From Xestospongia bergquistia (Eukaryota > Porifera > Demospongiae > Haplosclerida > Petrosiidae): 64,000 nt of DNA. Positions 22,301-35,344 of the stretch are shown in pieces. Under the pieces are notes generated by a model. It was not told the DNA's origin, did not search any database, and was given only the letters and a program-made list of their open reading frames with translations. Position 1 is the first letter of the stretch. Every line of letters begins with the position of its first letter. The DNA is taken from the NCBI GenBank assembly GCA_963965975.1, contig OZ014413.1, positions 5,714,001 to 5,778,000 of the forward strand, given 5' to 3'. Position numbers and translations under genes: made by a program.

Positions 22301-23099
22301 GATTAAAATAGCTGTTGGCATGACAGGAAGATTTTGTGAATTTCTTAACTTGCTCAAGCCACCAATTTAAGACCTCAACAATAAGATATCCTTCTATAAG
22401 ATATTAATAGATCTTTGTACACTTGCTACCTGGATAACATAATACACTATAATGATGAAATGCTAATGTGTGACCTCAATGGAATTATATGTAGAGGTTG
22501 GCTCTGTTCTATGTAGCATAAATAGATGAATGAACTGTTCTTTTGACAGCTAGATTTGTGAATATCCTAATTTCCCCAAGTCACCATATTTAATGAACAA
22601 ATCACTAAACTGATTCATATCCAGCCATTGTGTTATTATTCATTGATGTTTTAGATGTACACATTTGTCTATTACATGTCCAGAATATCTGTTATTGATG
22701 GACAGTTTTTATTACTTTAATTTCTGTTTACTTTCAATTTACTTACTAATTTACTTACTATAAATTTTGATTTATTTATCTACATTACAGCCAACTTTCT
22801 CTATCAAAAGTACTATGCCAATTAGCTTTCTGAATATATAAGCTGCCATGTACTAATCTGAACTGTAGATATATATTGTTGTGGAGAGCTGTATCATAGG
22901 ATATCTCGGCAACAATGGCTAAAAACATCCTGTAACACACCAATGAAATCATTCAGTCCAAAATGTTTTTTAATGTTAATTTACCTAAAATGTATAATTT
23001 TCACAAATATTTTATGAGCTGTTGTCTTTCAGCTTTACATTGCTTTGAAGTAACTTCCTTAATTGTTTATTCTCATAATCATTAAAAAGCACTAACGAG

Positions 23100-23102
<3 letters not shown>

Positions 23103-23153
<51 letters not shown>
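23103..23153. repeat. TA dinucleotide microsatellite
   Basis: About 25 uninterrupted TA units, placed where the intact paralogue has its short TATA-like element. Confidence 0.9.
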
Positions 23154-23157
<4 letters not shown>

Positions 23158-23185
23158 CAAACTCTAGAAACGAACGAAGCTTACG

Positions 23186-24595
23186 TTGTCATGTTACAGA
23201 TATTCTTTTATATTTTCTTGCTTAATGCCATGTAGTGGATTGAGTAATCATATCTTTGTAGTTAATTCATCCTCTGATTTAGAGCAGTATCTGTGCAACA
23301 CAACATGGTCCTCTCAATACTTTGTGTTCTTGTTAAACTTCATCATTTCACCTGGTGAATTCTGTTAAGTGGAAACTCAGCAAGGATGCATAATTGAAAT
23401 ATCCAGTGATTCTTCCACAATGCCGGCAAATATAACATGTGTCCATAACGACACACTACAGACATTTCGACGCCCAAGACGAGGTCTATCAACTCTCAAG
23501 TGACTCTTAAACATTTGGTGATTAAGAATTGTGGTACATATCTCACTACCATTCAAAATGCTACAATCACTGATTACCTCAATAGTTCATCTCTGTATTA
23601 CACTTCATCTCATGCTGCTGCTTTAGTCTTTGTTCATTGTCAGGTCAATATTAATCAAGTTAACATCTACTACTCATATGCGTTTGCTATGATTGGTGTG
23701 AACTTATGGTATAACTCTACTATTAATAGTGTTAATATGTCGTATTCATCATATAGTATTGAAGGTCACCAAAATAACAACCATAGTATTGGAAGTGGCT
23801 TTCTTCTTCATTACATGGATATTAACAATACTTTTCAACAAGAGTACAATGTTGAACAGGTTTCTGATGTACATATCAATAATACCTTCTTTCTCTTATA
23901 ACTATGATTATAACACTCATTCTTGCATTACTGATACCTACTACAACAAACATCTATCATCTTCTGGTGGTTCCAATCCTATTGTCAATGCAGCTGGATT
24001 AACAATACTTTATACACAACAAAGTACTGGTCAGGTGTCAGTTCATATAACTGAGTCTTATTTTCTTGAAAGTACTGGTAGTTTTGCAGGTGGTATGTTT
24101 ATTTTACAATATCACACTTTTGTTGACACTAACACAACAATTATCAATACAATATACCGTCATAACATTAACTTTGGGCATTGTCATGGAGCAGCTATTG
24201 TATTTTATTGGCTTTCATTATATGTATCTACAAATGAAATACGGCTAACACCACTTTATATTTATAAAACATCATTTTTAAAACTTGAAGGCATTGACAA
24301 CTGGCCAATAAACAGTCCGGACTATGGAGCTGTCTACATTGGTATTGTTAATCCTGGACTTGTTCATCTAAATATTCGTTTTAGTAGATGTAAATTTTTG
24401 GAAAATCTTACAGCAAATACAGGAGCTTGTCTATATGCCACAGTCTATCAGTTCACTGACAATACAGGCAATGTCTCTATTACATTGGACAGTACCATTG
24501 CTAAAAAGAATTCTCAATATATTGGAATCCCATTTGTATCATCAGCAGGTATCAATATATCAACATCAATAAACAATCTTAGCGTAATTTTATAA
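23186..24595 (+). pseudogene. N-terminal half of a second beta-helix receptor gene
   Basis: Matches the first half of the intact gene at 16095: CNTTWSSQYFVFLLN, LNSSSLYYTSSHAAALVFVH and NVSITLDSTIAKKNSQ all have direct counterparts. The frame is broken in the signal peptide area, again after GEFC (stop near 23367), near 23490, and near 23890. The copy ends at a stop near 24595 inside the beta-helix, with no Cys-rich neck or TM part following. Together with the membrane-domain fragments upstream this shows the family in tandem with loss of complementary parts. Confidence 0.75.
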
Positions 24596-24998
24596 GTAAA
24601 TGATATATATATATTTTTAAAACTCCTTTAAACTTCTATAGTTTCCTTTTCAAAGTAATTGCTACTAAAAAAGTTCAAACTTTAGAGATTTATGCTAACT
24701 AGGATCATTATCTAGCTATTCCACAGAACTCAAAATCTAGGTACATCTATGATATCTTCAAAACAGATATAACACTATCTTTACTCTTAGATAAAGTTAA
24801 TAACAGCACTTTCATAAACACAAGAGAAAACGTGGTGTGTTCACATGACACGCACATGAAAAAATAATAAAATTAAAATGTACTTCATTGCTAATTGCAT
24901 ATAATAGGTGAGGAAATACCTCACCTTACATTCCATGCATACAACACCTTTTTATAATAAATGGCTTTTTCAACTATAGTAATTAATATGGTAACCTT

Positions 24999-27900
24999 GA
25001 CATACCAATGAGGCATCATGACTTGATGGACAGTTGTAATTCATCAATTTATTATATGAATAGTTCCATATACTATCTTCCTTTCCAGTACAATGTTAAA
25101 TCAATAATATGGAAAGACCAGGTATGATCAATGTAGTAACCAGAGGCAGCAATAGCTCCTATATATTATATGTAATCAAAAACTAATGCTAATAAAGTAG
25201 ATATAATTTGGGTTCATTTATAGAATGTACATCATTTACTACCTCTTACTAACGATATTTATAATAATAAATGTACATCTAATGGAAGCATTCAATAAAA
25301 AGTCTATTAATAAACACTATAATTTATTATCATCATTTTCATGGATATATTGCAAATACAATGTCATCTTGGTACAGCTAGTGCCTAGTATATGATTCTG
25401 TAGTGTATATAGCTAGCTATAGATTTAAAGTTACATGAATATTAAAATCTATTAGTTATATTAATCATTACAATTTTTATCATTATAATTACAAAAAAAA
25501 TTCCTGACCTACTAAAAAGAGATATGAATTAGTGAATTGTTTTATTAGTACAAAATGTAAGGAAATATTATACCAAACATCCATATTTGGTGTGCAAATG
25601 TATTCATTATAATTATCAATATTTATAGTCACATACACAATCAATTTGCTAAAAAGCCAAAGTATAAACCACTATGTCATGTAATATCACTAAATGATAA
25701 ATACAACAGAAGACCAGTATCATAGAGAACAGTATAACTCAATACTACATATAACATACCATATCTAGAGTATCCAAGCTGTATACAGACAACACTTGCA
25801 TCAACATTGTCCCAAAAGTCACTACAAATAGTACCCTATCCACCATTAACAGATACTTCAAGACGACCATGACTTTGAGTACCACCTTGTAACTGTATAG
25901 CACTATCTTGACAAATGGTTAAATAAGAAGTAGCTAATAACACAATCAGAGTATGCAATAAGAAAATAATATTGTTAGTATTAAACTATTTGTATCTTAA
26001 TTACACAAGTGAATTACTATGGATCTATATGTGAAATCACAAAAGTTAATCACCACATAATTAATTATGTATAAAAGTATAAGATATAACTGACTGTATT
26101 GATGTTTGAATTCCATCATAATACACACATATTATGTAAGTTATAAATTGGTTGGGTGATGTGGCTTATTAATGTTAACAAAAACATAAAATAGACTCAC
26201 GTTCACATTTTATTATTAAATCATCATAATGACTAGAACAAGAGTAGTAAACAATACTAAACACATTCCTACTACAATCAAATAAAGAGTCTTTATTTCC
26301 ATTACAATCCATGTCACCAAACAGTGTTGGGTCATATCCTTGTCCATAAGTACTACTGCTATATGTTGCTCCTCCTAATTAATAATAAATTATATCACTT
26401 CCAATGTATCACTAACAACAAACCTAGTTCTTGATGTCCAAGTTGTCTACAGGCTACTCTTGTGTCAGTAGTATCCCAGCTTTTACTGCACACTGTACCC
26501 CAGACTTGATTTATACACACTTCTAGTCTTCCTTCATACTTTTCTGTTCCATCAACCAAACAAACATCGCCTGTTTTACAACTAACAGGTTGAATATTAC
26601 TAACTGAATCAGCAAATAAATGATATCTAAAAGATGAAATCAGAATTTACCTTGACAAATGACAGAGGCATCATGGTGTGAAGGACATGAATAGAAGTCT
26701 GATATTCCATTGTATGGACAGTTCCATATACTGCTCTCATTTCCAGTACAGTTAACATCAATAACCCCAGAAGGCCAGTGGTGGTCAGTGTAATAACCTG
26801 ATGCTGCAATGGCTCCTATATATATAAGGTACATTAAAATACACAAGACAAAACACACCATATGAGGAGTATCCAAATTGACTACAAACAACACTGGCAT
26901 CTTCATAATCCCAAAAGTCACTGCATATTGTTCCCCAAATATTATTTATACAGACTTCTACACGTCCATAATATGACCCACCTCCACTGAATCTAATAGT
27001 GCCATTCTCACAGTGAGCTACAAATAATAATGATAGCATAAATCAGAAGCTACAATGTTCATTACCTTCACATATAACAGCAGCATCATAGTAGTGACTC
27101 TGACATCCTGGGTTAACATGAGTATACTGAGTGTTCTGATTACATTCCACCAAATTTCTGTTTGTTTCACTGCAGTACAAATATCCAAGCAGAATGGGTC
27201 CATATCCTTGTGAGAAACCCAAATGTCCAACAAGGCCATATGAATAACCTTGATAAATGTAGTTGTATAATAATTATGTTTAATGCAAGTATAAAAGTGT
27301 ACACCTATTGTCAATGCACCAATCTGATTACAAACAATTTTGGCTTCCTGACTATCCCAACTACTGTATGCACAGACTGTGCCCCATGCTCTATTGAGAC
27401 ACACCTCAACTCTTCCTTGATATTGTGACACACCTCCTACTAAATGAACATCTCCGTCAGTACAATTACTATAAGTGGCAACACTCAGAGCTATCAAATG
27501 ATAGAATAGCTATTGATACTGACAATTTAGCACTCACATTCACAAAATATATTAGCATCTTTACTCAGAGAACAATAGTAGTTTAAGAAACTATTGTAAG
27601 GACAGTCCAGTATAGCATTTTCATTACCAGTACAGTTTAAATCAATGATGTTATGTTTAGAAGCTGATGAGAAGTAATAGACTATACGAGATCCTACTGC
27701 ACCTAGAATGTATACATTATATAGAAGTGAAATGAAACAATCCTCTCAAAAGTTACCATAAGGTGAATATCCCAGTTGTTTACAGACGACACTGGCGTCA
27801 TTGTTATCCCAGAAGTCAGAACAAATACTACCCCATTTATTATTCAAGCAGACCTCAACAGCTCCATAATACAAAGATCATGACTAGGAAGTGAACATTA

Positions 27901-28033
27901 TACAAATGTGGTTTATGTCATTTTGATAACTCACCAGATGAATTGAACCATTGGTACATGTTTGAGCAACTACAGTATCCCACAAGTGCAAGGAAAAGAA
28001 GAACGAAAGCTCTGCAAAGAGCACAGAAAGCAT
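24999..28033 (-). pseudogene. SRCR-array gene with signal peptide (five SRCR domains)
   Basis: Exon 1 (27935-28033) starts at ATG with a hydrophobic leader (MLSVLFAELSFFFSLHL) followed by QTCTNGSIHL, the usual SRCR start, and a GTGAGT donor. SRCR halves follow at 27760-27880 with 27538-27703; 27304-27490 with 27060-27245; 26863-27020 with 26650-26820; 26430-26600 with 26200-26370; and 25760-25930 with 24999-25159. The middle three domains are intact with full cysteine patterns. The last domain has a stop where the tryptophan of the NG-W-GT motif should be (near 25835) and a two-base shift in its second half; its halves are 600 bases apart. The first domain has a stop after the odd first intron. 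No transmembrane exon follows, so the gene is 3'-truncated or secreted. Confidence 0.65.
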
Positions 28034-28039
28034 CATTCA

Positions 28040-28925
28040 AATATGTCCAATGTAATTAATTATAGTATTCAAGCTATAAATATATTACATACTATGTAAA
28101 CAATCTCAAGGCTGTCAATGACCTATGACAGTTATCTTTCTAAATTATACCATAAAAATTTAACTACTAGCAATTAGTGCAATTAGTGCCATTTTTTTGT
28201 TTATTTTCACACAATATTGTTAGTATAGTAGGCATCATATGCACAGTGCTCGTGATGTTTTCATTATATTCCTTGGTATGTTGTTGTGTTTTGTTCAAGG
28301 AAGAGCTAAAGAAAGAGTAGAATGAATGATGAATTTATGAAGGAATTGTTGAATGCCTTGAAAGGTCTTAGTAATATTTCTTCACCTGATTATGTACATG
28401 ATATAGGACAGACAATGCGTACATGGTATTATGATTCACAATATACAATGTATGTTATTGGACTTAAGTGCAGACAATGACAAAGATAACAATTACAATG
28501 ATGAGAACATAACCATAAGTTCTTTATTATCACTTTGTTCAATTTGGAAGAAATATATTAATAGTCCAGATATTAAAATATCTATAAACATAAGAAATGT
28601 TCCAAAGAAACAAGTGACTAATCAATATAATGATTAATATTTAACCCTTTAGTTTGTAACATACCATATCTACTGTAGCAAATATTGTTAAGTGATTGAC
28701 CACTCCCACTATGGCTGTAGCTACATGACTAGAGACATTTATATTACAAAAAACTGATATTGAATAATACCTACAAAATAATAAGTACTCATTAGATTGA
28801 TATATATATATTATATATACAGAGAGAGAGAGAGAGATACTAGTGACTCATATATAATACCTAATTTTAATTGAAAACGTTATATTTCAAGTACCAGTAA
28901 ATCATTATTAAATAAATTTTTAAAT
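28040..28925. other. Interval upstream of the SRCR gene; no supported gene
   Basis: A 52-codon plus-strand frame (28321-28479, starting MNDEFMKELLNALKGLSN) overlaps a second frame to 28637 with asparagine/aspartate-rich text. Neither resembles a known family. A (TA)n/(GA)n microsatellite lies at 28800-28838. The interval may hold the promoter of the minus-strand gene starting at 28033. Confidence 0.4.
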
Positions 28926-28931
28926 TCAAAC

Positions 28932-29105
28932 CTAAAGGTAAATGTCCTTGTTGCAGACAATATTAGCATTATCATTGTTCCAACTCCTAGAACAGACTGT
29001 TCCCCAAGCTCCATTGATGCAGACTTCAACTCTTCCCTCATAAGGACCACTACCATCCACTAGTCTGACTTCACCATTAGTACAATTAGCTTGTTTAGCA
29101 GATAC
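28932..29105 (-). pseudogene. Orphan SRCR first-half exon
   Basis: Reads [20 protein letters not shown] then [16 protein letters not shown] and VVC-type text to the exon end. It is nearly the same as the exon at 31160-31320 and related to 11470-11650. No second-half exon follows in the direction of transcription; the SRCR gene at 28033 starts beyond. It is best explained as a duplicated end of the array at 31160-35340, separated from it by the satellite. Confidence 0.65.
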
Positions 29106-29139
29106 TATTATTATAAGTTAATTATTTTACATCAATTGC

Positions 29140-29260
29140 TATTGTTCTTTTACAGTTTGTACGACTCATTTATTTATTAAGAGAACTCCAGTATCTCTGC
29201 TGTCAATACTATCAATATCTCTTTAATGTTAGTCCTGATAAGGATAGTGAATGGATGGAT
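29140..29260. repeat. Direct repeat flanking the 59-bp satellite, copy 1
   Basis: TTTTACAGTTTGTACGACTC and the next 90 bases recur at 30306-30400, on the far side of the satellite; the tail TGAATGGATGGATAGATAG recurs near 30495. Differences are few. Confidence 0.8.
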
Positions 29261-29610
29261 AGATAGCTGAGCATATAAAAAATAGATGATACTTTTATGT
29301 TCTATGCTTTTACAGGTATGTGTCAATCCATTCATTTAACTCTTTATCATGTCCATCCATCCATTTATCTTTTCAATTGATCCCTACATCAACATTACTA
29401 TGCATACATATATCAGTCTCCATTATTTATTGTATGGAGGAAATCTTAATTAAAGAGACTTCATTTGCAATCAACAGCTAATTGTATGTCGTTCCTTGTT
29501 CTGTGACTTCTGGTTTGAGGTAATCATAATGTCAGCCGGTAACAATAAGTGTGTTAGTAGTGCAATACATGTAAGTCTGCATATTCAATATTAATCATTA
29601 TACATTTACA

Positions 29611-30300
29611 TCAACAATACATTATAATTGGTAGTCTAGTGCTTTCCCAATTAATTTATTAGTACTATATTAACAATACATTATAATTGGTAGTCTAGTG
29701 CTTTCCCAATTAATTTATTAGTACTATATTAACAATTTATTATAATTGGTAGTCTAGTGCTTTCCCAATTAATTTATTAGTACTACATCAACAATACATT
29801 ATAATTGGTAGTCTAGTGCTTTCCCAATTAATTTATTAGTACTGTATTAACAATTTATTATAATTGGTAGTCTAGTGCTTTCCCAATTAATTTATTAGTA
29901 CTACATTAACAATTTATTATAATTGGTAGTCTAGTGCTTTCCCAATTAATTTATTAGTACTACATTAACAATTCATTATAATTGGTAGTCTAGTGCTTTC
30001 CCAATTAATTTATTAGTACTACATCAACAATACATTATAATTGGTAGTCTAGTGCTTTCCCAATTAATTTATTAGTACTATATTAACAATTTATTATAAT
30101 TGGTAGTCTAGTGCTTTCCCAATTAATTTATTAATACTACATTAACAATTTATTATAATTGGTAGTCTAGTGCTTTCCCAATTAATTTATTAGTACTATA
30201 TTAACAATTCATTATAATTGGTAGTCTAGTGCTTTCCCAATTAATTTATTAGTACTACATCAACAATACATTATAATTGGTAGTCTACTGCTTTCTCATT
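29611..30300. repeat. 59-bp tandem satellite, about 12 copies
   Basis: Unit of 59 bases containing TATAATTGGTAGTCTAGTGC followed by TTTCCCAATTAATTTATTAG. The period is constant, and copies differ mainly at a few positions (ATTAAC/ATCAAC, TACATTAT/TTTATTAT/TTCATTAT, TACTAC/TACTAT). Each unit has an ATTGG and an inverted CCAAT separated by 15 bases, so each can form a short hairpin and each offers two CCAAT-box-like sites. A single diverged further unit lies at 30405-30450. Confidence 0.95.
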
Positions 30301-30305
30301 TACTT

Positions 30306-30510
30306 TTGTTATTTTACAGTTTGTACGACTCATTTATTTATGAAGAGAACTCCAGTATCTCTGCTGTCAATACTATCAATATCTCTCTAATATTAGTCCT
30401 GGTAATGCAACAATACATTATAGTTGGTAGTCTAGTGCTTTCCCAATTACCATACCATCAATGTCTTTTTAATGTTTATCCTGGTAAGGATAGTGAATGG
30501 ATGGATAGAT
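30306..30510. repeat. Direct repeat flanking the satellite, copy 2
   Basis: Counterpart of 29140-29260, with one extra satellite-like unit inserted at 30405-30450. After it, to about 31150, I see no gene. Confidence 0.75.
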
Positions 30511-31159
30511 AGATAGAAAACAAACTTGACCTTATCAAAAAAATACTTCATTAGTAATAATTTTGTTTAGTAACACATGGAGTGAACAAAATAAACTTTT
30601 AGACATGGAGACTTTGTGTATTATGAATGCTAACACTATAGACCTTCTTTGCTACTACGTCAGTCTGTCCTAAAGTATAGAAGACCTATCAAGACAACAG
30701 ATTGATCTGAATGATGTTCCAGATTTGTTGTTTATACGTTCAACATTTGGAGGGTTTTCAGGGAGTTACCCTACACTACTTATGAGCTTTTCTCTGAACT
30801 TTAGTGTTTTAGGAGTTCAGGAAGAACTTGATAGTTGCTCCACTCATTGACCACACATTACTAAACTAAGTTTAGACTGTTGGAATATTTTATATACATT
30901 TTTGTTATTTACAGGTGTTTTTTCTTTAATTACAATATTACATTTTTCATAAAACTTTCGGAAAAATTAAATGACAAATTTACACAGTGTTAATGCAATT
31001 GAAAATTTACAACAATAATACAACAATTGTAATAAATCCATTATATATACATTATGTTATGGTACAAAATGAATGGAATATTTACTATTGGAATTGTAGT
31101 ATAAACCATCTTATTTACATCAATAAAACAATGAATGTATTCAATACTTTTTTCCTGTG

Positions 31160-34100
31160 TTTACAGACAACATTAGCATTATGATTGTTCCAACTACTAC
31201 AACAGACTGTTCCCCAAGCTTCATTGATGCAGACTTCAACTCTTCCCTCATAAGGACCACTACCATCCACTAGTCTGACTTCAACATTAGTACAATTGGC
31301 TTGTTTAGCAGATACTATTATATTATAAGTTAATTATTTTACATCTAATTAATATATACCTTAACAAACAACTCCAGCATCATCATGAGAGTACACAAAT
31401 GTACAATACAGCATTGCTATATGAACAGTTAATTAGGTGCTCTTCTGTACCAGTACAGTTGATATCAGTAATTCCAAATGAAAGTGAGCTTCAGTATAAC
31501 AGTTATAATGTTGGAACAGCACCATATTGAGAGTGTCCTAATTCTTTACATACTACTTGAGCATCTTTAAAGTCACAATTTTCATCACAAACTGATGTCC
31601 ATATTGTTTTTACACAAATGTTGACACGACCAAAATATTCTGATAAAGAACCTCTCAACCTGACAATATTATTAGTACAAGCTTCTGTACATAAAACAAT
31701 TAAATCTTAACATGTATATGTACTTATTGTATTACCAACACAAATTACACTTGCTACTGCACCATCTCCACAATCTTTTATACCATTTAAAGTATTATAA
31801 GAACATTGTAAGAGAGAGTTATAATTCCCATCTGAGGAACATTCAACATTAGTGAGAACATGAGATGCCTGCCTTTGACCAAAATAACTATTATTTAATG
31901 CAGTTGCACCTTTAATACAAAGAAAGTATGAAACAATTGCTTTATGACAATATTTCCCTGTAGGTTGATGGCTATGTTGTTTACATACAACATTAGCATC
32001 ATAAGTACTCCAGGAATTATGACATACAGATTCCCAAATCTTATTATAACATATCTCCATTCTACCTTCTAGTTCATTGATACCACCAGCCAAACGTACA
32101 TCACCATTATTACAAGATGTGTCTACAGTATAATTAGTATCTAAAGATATGAATTAAAGTTAGCTAGTATTATAATTGCACTTGCATTGACATATAACTG
32201 CTGAGTCTTGAGATTGGCTGCAATAATGGTAGCTATCTTAGTGTCATAAGGACAGTCCCATATGCTATTTTCCATACCAGCACAGTTCAAATTATATATA
32301 TATAGGTAAGACTATAAAAATCATTGTAGCAGTTATTAGATAGTGAAATTGCACCTAAGATAATTGTAGTTGTAATAGTCATCATATATTCCAAACCACA
32401 CATTATTATAACATAACTCAGTTCGTCGATTCCTTGAAGATGATCCACCAGACAGACTTGTTTCACCATTAGTACAGTTAGCATATTGAACTACACAGTC
32501 TGTAATACATCATATATTTTACGAAGACAGTACAGCTTACCATAAAAACAAGATATTGCTGCAACACATAATGATGAACATGTGTAATTAGTCAGTCCAT
32601 TATGGGGACAGTCAATGACCCTTAATTCGTTTCCAGTACAATTAAAAAATCATTAAGTGATGTAGAAGAATAGAATAATGGTAGATTTTACCAATTGCCA
32701 TAGAAACTATAATAGAGAATACATTTATCAGTCACATAATACTTATTGCTTACCTAAATAAGAATATCCCAGATGTCTACATGCAATTTTAGCATCATTA
32801 TCATCAAAGGAGTCATTACAAACAGTACCCCATGATCCATTAACACACATTTTAACACAATCCGTTTGTTTGTTGTAACTGCCATAAGGAATGATTTGTA
32901 TATCTCCATCTTTACAATCTATGTATATGTATATAGATAAAGAACAAAGATAGTATCAATAATGTACTAACTATAACAGTTGATAGCAGCAATGATGTTA
33001 ACATCACAATATGATGTCTTAGTAAAGTGACTAAAGGTACACTCAGACAAAGTAGTAGCAGTCTCTGAGCATGTAATTCCACTAAGTAGCAGTACATCAT
33101 TAGTGGTATTAGGAAACTGTCCAGTGTATATTGCTATACCTCCTAATTATGAGAAAACAATCATTATACCAAATCTCTTTGATATTCCAGTTAAAGACAT
33201 ATCACTCCAGTGTCATTATAGTCAATGCCATTGTTACAGAGAGTTCCCCGGACTCTATTGATACATATTAAAACTCTTCCTTCATTAAGACTAGGTCCAT
33301 CTACCAATTGAACATCGTAGCCAGCACAGTTTGAGTAAGGAATATTTAAGTCTATAAGAAGTGAACAATGATTAATAATAATTGTAATATATCATATTAA
33401 TAACCTTTACAAATAACACTGACATCTTTTCATTGCTATAACAACTCACTACTTCACTATATACACAATCAAACAATGTAGCTTCTTTTCCTGTACAATT
33501 CATATTGAACATAGTATGTGGAAGAATAGTCACTGTATAAAATGAGGTATTTGCAATAGCACCTAAAATACAGTTATGTTAAAGTCAATCAGCTAGAAGA
33601 AATATACCATAAGGTAAAAATCCCAGCTGTCTACAGACCACGCTGGCATCAGTATTATCTCAATAGTCATCACAAATAGTACCCAATGTACCTTTATTAC
33701 AAACCTCAACTCAACCAAAATTACTGTACCTTCTGTCACCTTTCAAATGAACATCTCCATGTGTACGGGAGCTGAACTGCATAAAAATTCAATATAGTTC
33801 AAAATAGAGTGTTACTATTACCTTCACATCTAACACCAGCATGCCCATGATGTAAATAATAACATGATGAATGAGTGTAATGGAAACAACTTAGTAGATT
33901 GTGCTCAACACCAGAGCAATAGTTGTCTGATATATGTATTGGGCTAAATCCCTTTCTAAGTGTGTATAATGGAGTAGCTTCTACAAAAGACAGTTTATTT
34001 ATAATTCTAGAAACATCTTTACATGTCTTATTAACCAATAATAATGCAAAAGACAATTATTAAAATTCTAGAAAAATCTCAAAATATTCTCTACTAACCA

Positions 34101-35340
34101 ATAGTAATATATCATCCTAGTTGTCTAGATGCAACTTTAGCATCATTGCTATCCCACGAACGTATACAAACAGACTCCAGACACCATTATAACACATATC
34201 AACTCTGCCTTTATACTATGTGTCTCCACCCACTAATTTGATTTCTCTGTACAATTGTCAGTTGTGTTTAGAATTGTGTGTATAGAATATCTCCACAATA
34301 TTAATAATATTCACTTAAATACCTGGACACTGAACAGAATCATCTTCATAATAATCACAGTTATGTTTTTGGATGGTGTTATAGGAACAATTAAATACAT
34401 TATCTTCAGTTCCATTACAGTTGATATGAAATGATTTAGCACTCTCTGTGTAGGAACCAGCACCAGTACTAGCACCTGATAAATAAATTATCATAATTAC
34501 ATAATTCAGACAATATTAACCTTTTCCTGGAAATCCCAGTTGTCTACATACTATCATTGTTATCACAGTAATTATCATATATAGTAACCCCATATATTAT
34601 TGACACATACTTCTATTCGTCCTATCAGTGAATTATTACTGCCTACTATAATCTGATATCACCATGTTGACAAAATGCTGAAAAAAATTACATAATTATA
34701 TCTAGTTATAATTTGAAGTGTTTTAAACTCAAGTTGACATCTTTATTCAAAATCATAAGAGTCGTTAACATCATCATAATGATGAAAAGAATTGTGACTA
34801 TTAATATTGCAGTTTAGTAGTGAAAATGTTGCAGCTGAAAACTACAAATAATAGACAAGAATTGGACTAGTTCCTTCACAAAAATAAGAATATAACCATT
34901 GAGCAACTGCAAATTAATAGTTATAAATATTATGCTTTCAATGCTTTCATACCTGGAGCAGTGTATCCCAAAGCATTGCAAACAGTTTGAGATTCTTCAT
35001 ATGTCCATCTATAATCCATAACTGATATAGTACCCCAAGCATTATTGATACAAATGTCTACATTGCCTTCGTAATCTGTGAAGCCTCCAAATAGTCTGAC
35101 TTGTCCATCAGTACAGTTAGAATAGGAAGAACCATAAACCATAAATGCAAAAATATATAGATATAGTGATTAGCCAGGACATATTACAATAGCATCATTC
35201 TCAGTACAGAAGAACAAGCTGGAGCACATGTATTGATAGCACAGTTAAACAAGTGATCCTCAGATCCATTACAATTTAAACCAGTAAAGTATATTGGATT
35301 ATAGCAACACTTATCATAGATTGGTTTAATGTGTATGTAC
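31160..35340 (-). pseudogene. Broken SRCR array, paralogue of the SRCR-EGF gene
   Basis: Consecutive SRCR half-exons on the minus strand: second/first halves at 35170-35340, 34950-35142, 34740-34910, 34520-34680, 34330-34480, 34110-34260, 33799-33985, 33605-33780, 33410-33565, 33190-33360, 32965-33145, 32750-32930, 32540-32645, 32310-32505, 32170-32310, 31930-32140, 31735-31910, 31510-31690, 31350-31500 and 31160-31320. The part 31160-32950 is collinear with 11470-13850. Several exons are clean (31707-32093, 33799-33985, 34330-34480), but others carry stops (near 33725 and 33668) or shifts (near 34165, 34600, 35210, 33430). No EGF, TM or start exon is present. Unless the assembly is poor, it cannot make a full protein. 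Confidence 0.7.
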
Positions 35341-35344
35341 ATTG

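Noticed and set aside
28321-28637. Small plus-strand frames upstream of the SRCR gene
   Set aside because: No similarity, poor composition and mutual overlap; kept only as a note in the interval entry.
29611-30300. CRISPR-like array
   Set aside because: The 59-base units are directly contiguous with no unique spacers, and the genome is clearly eukaryotic.
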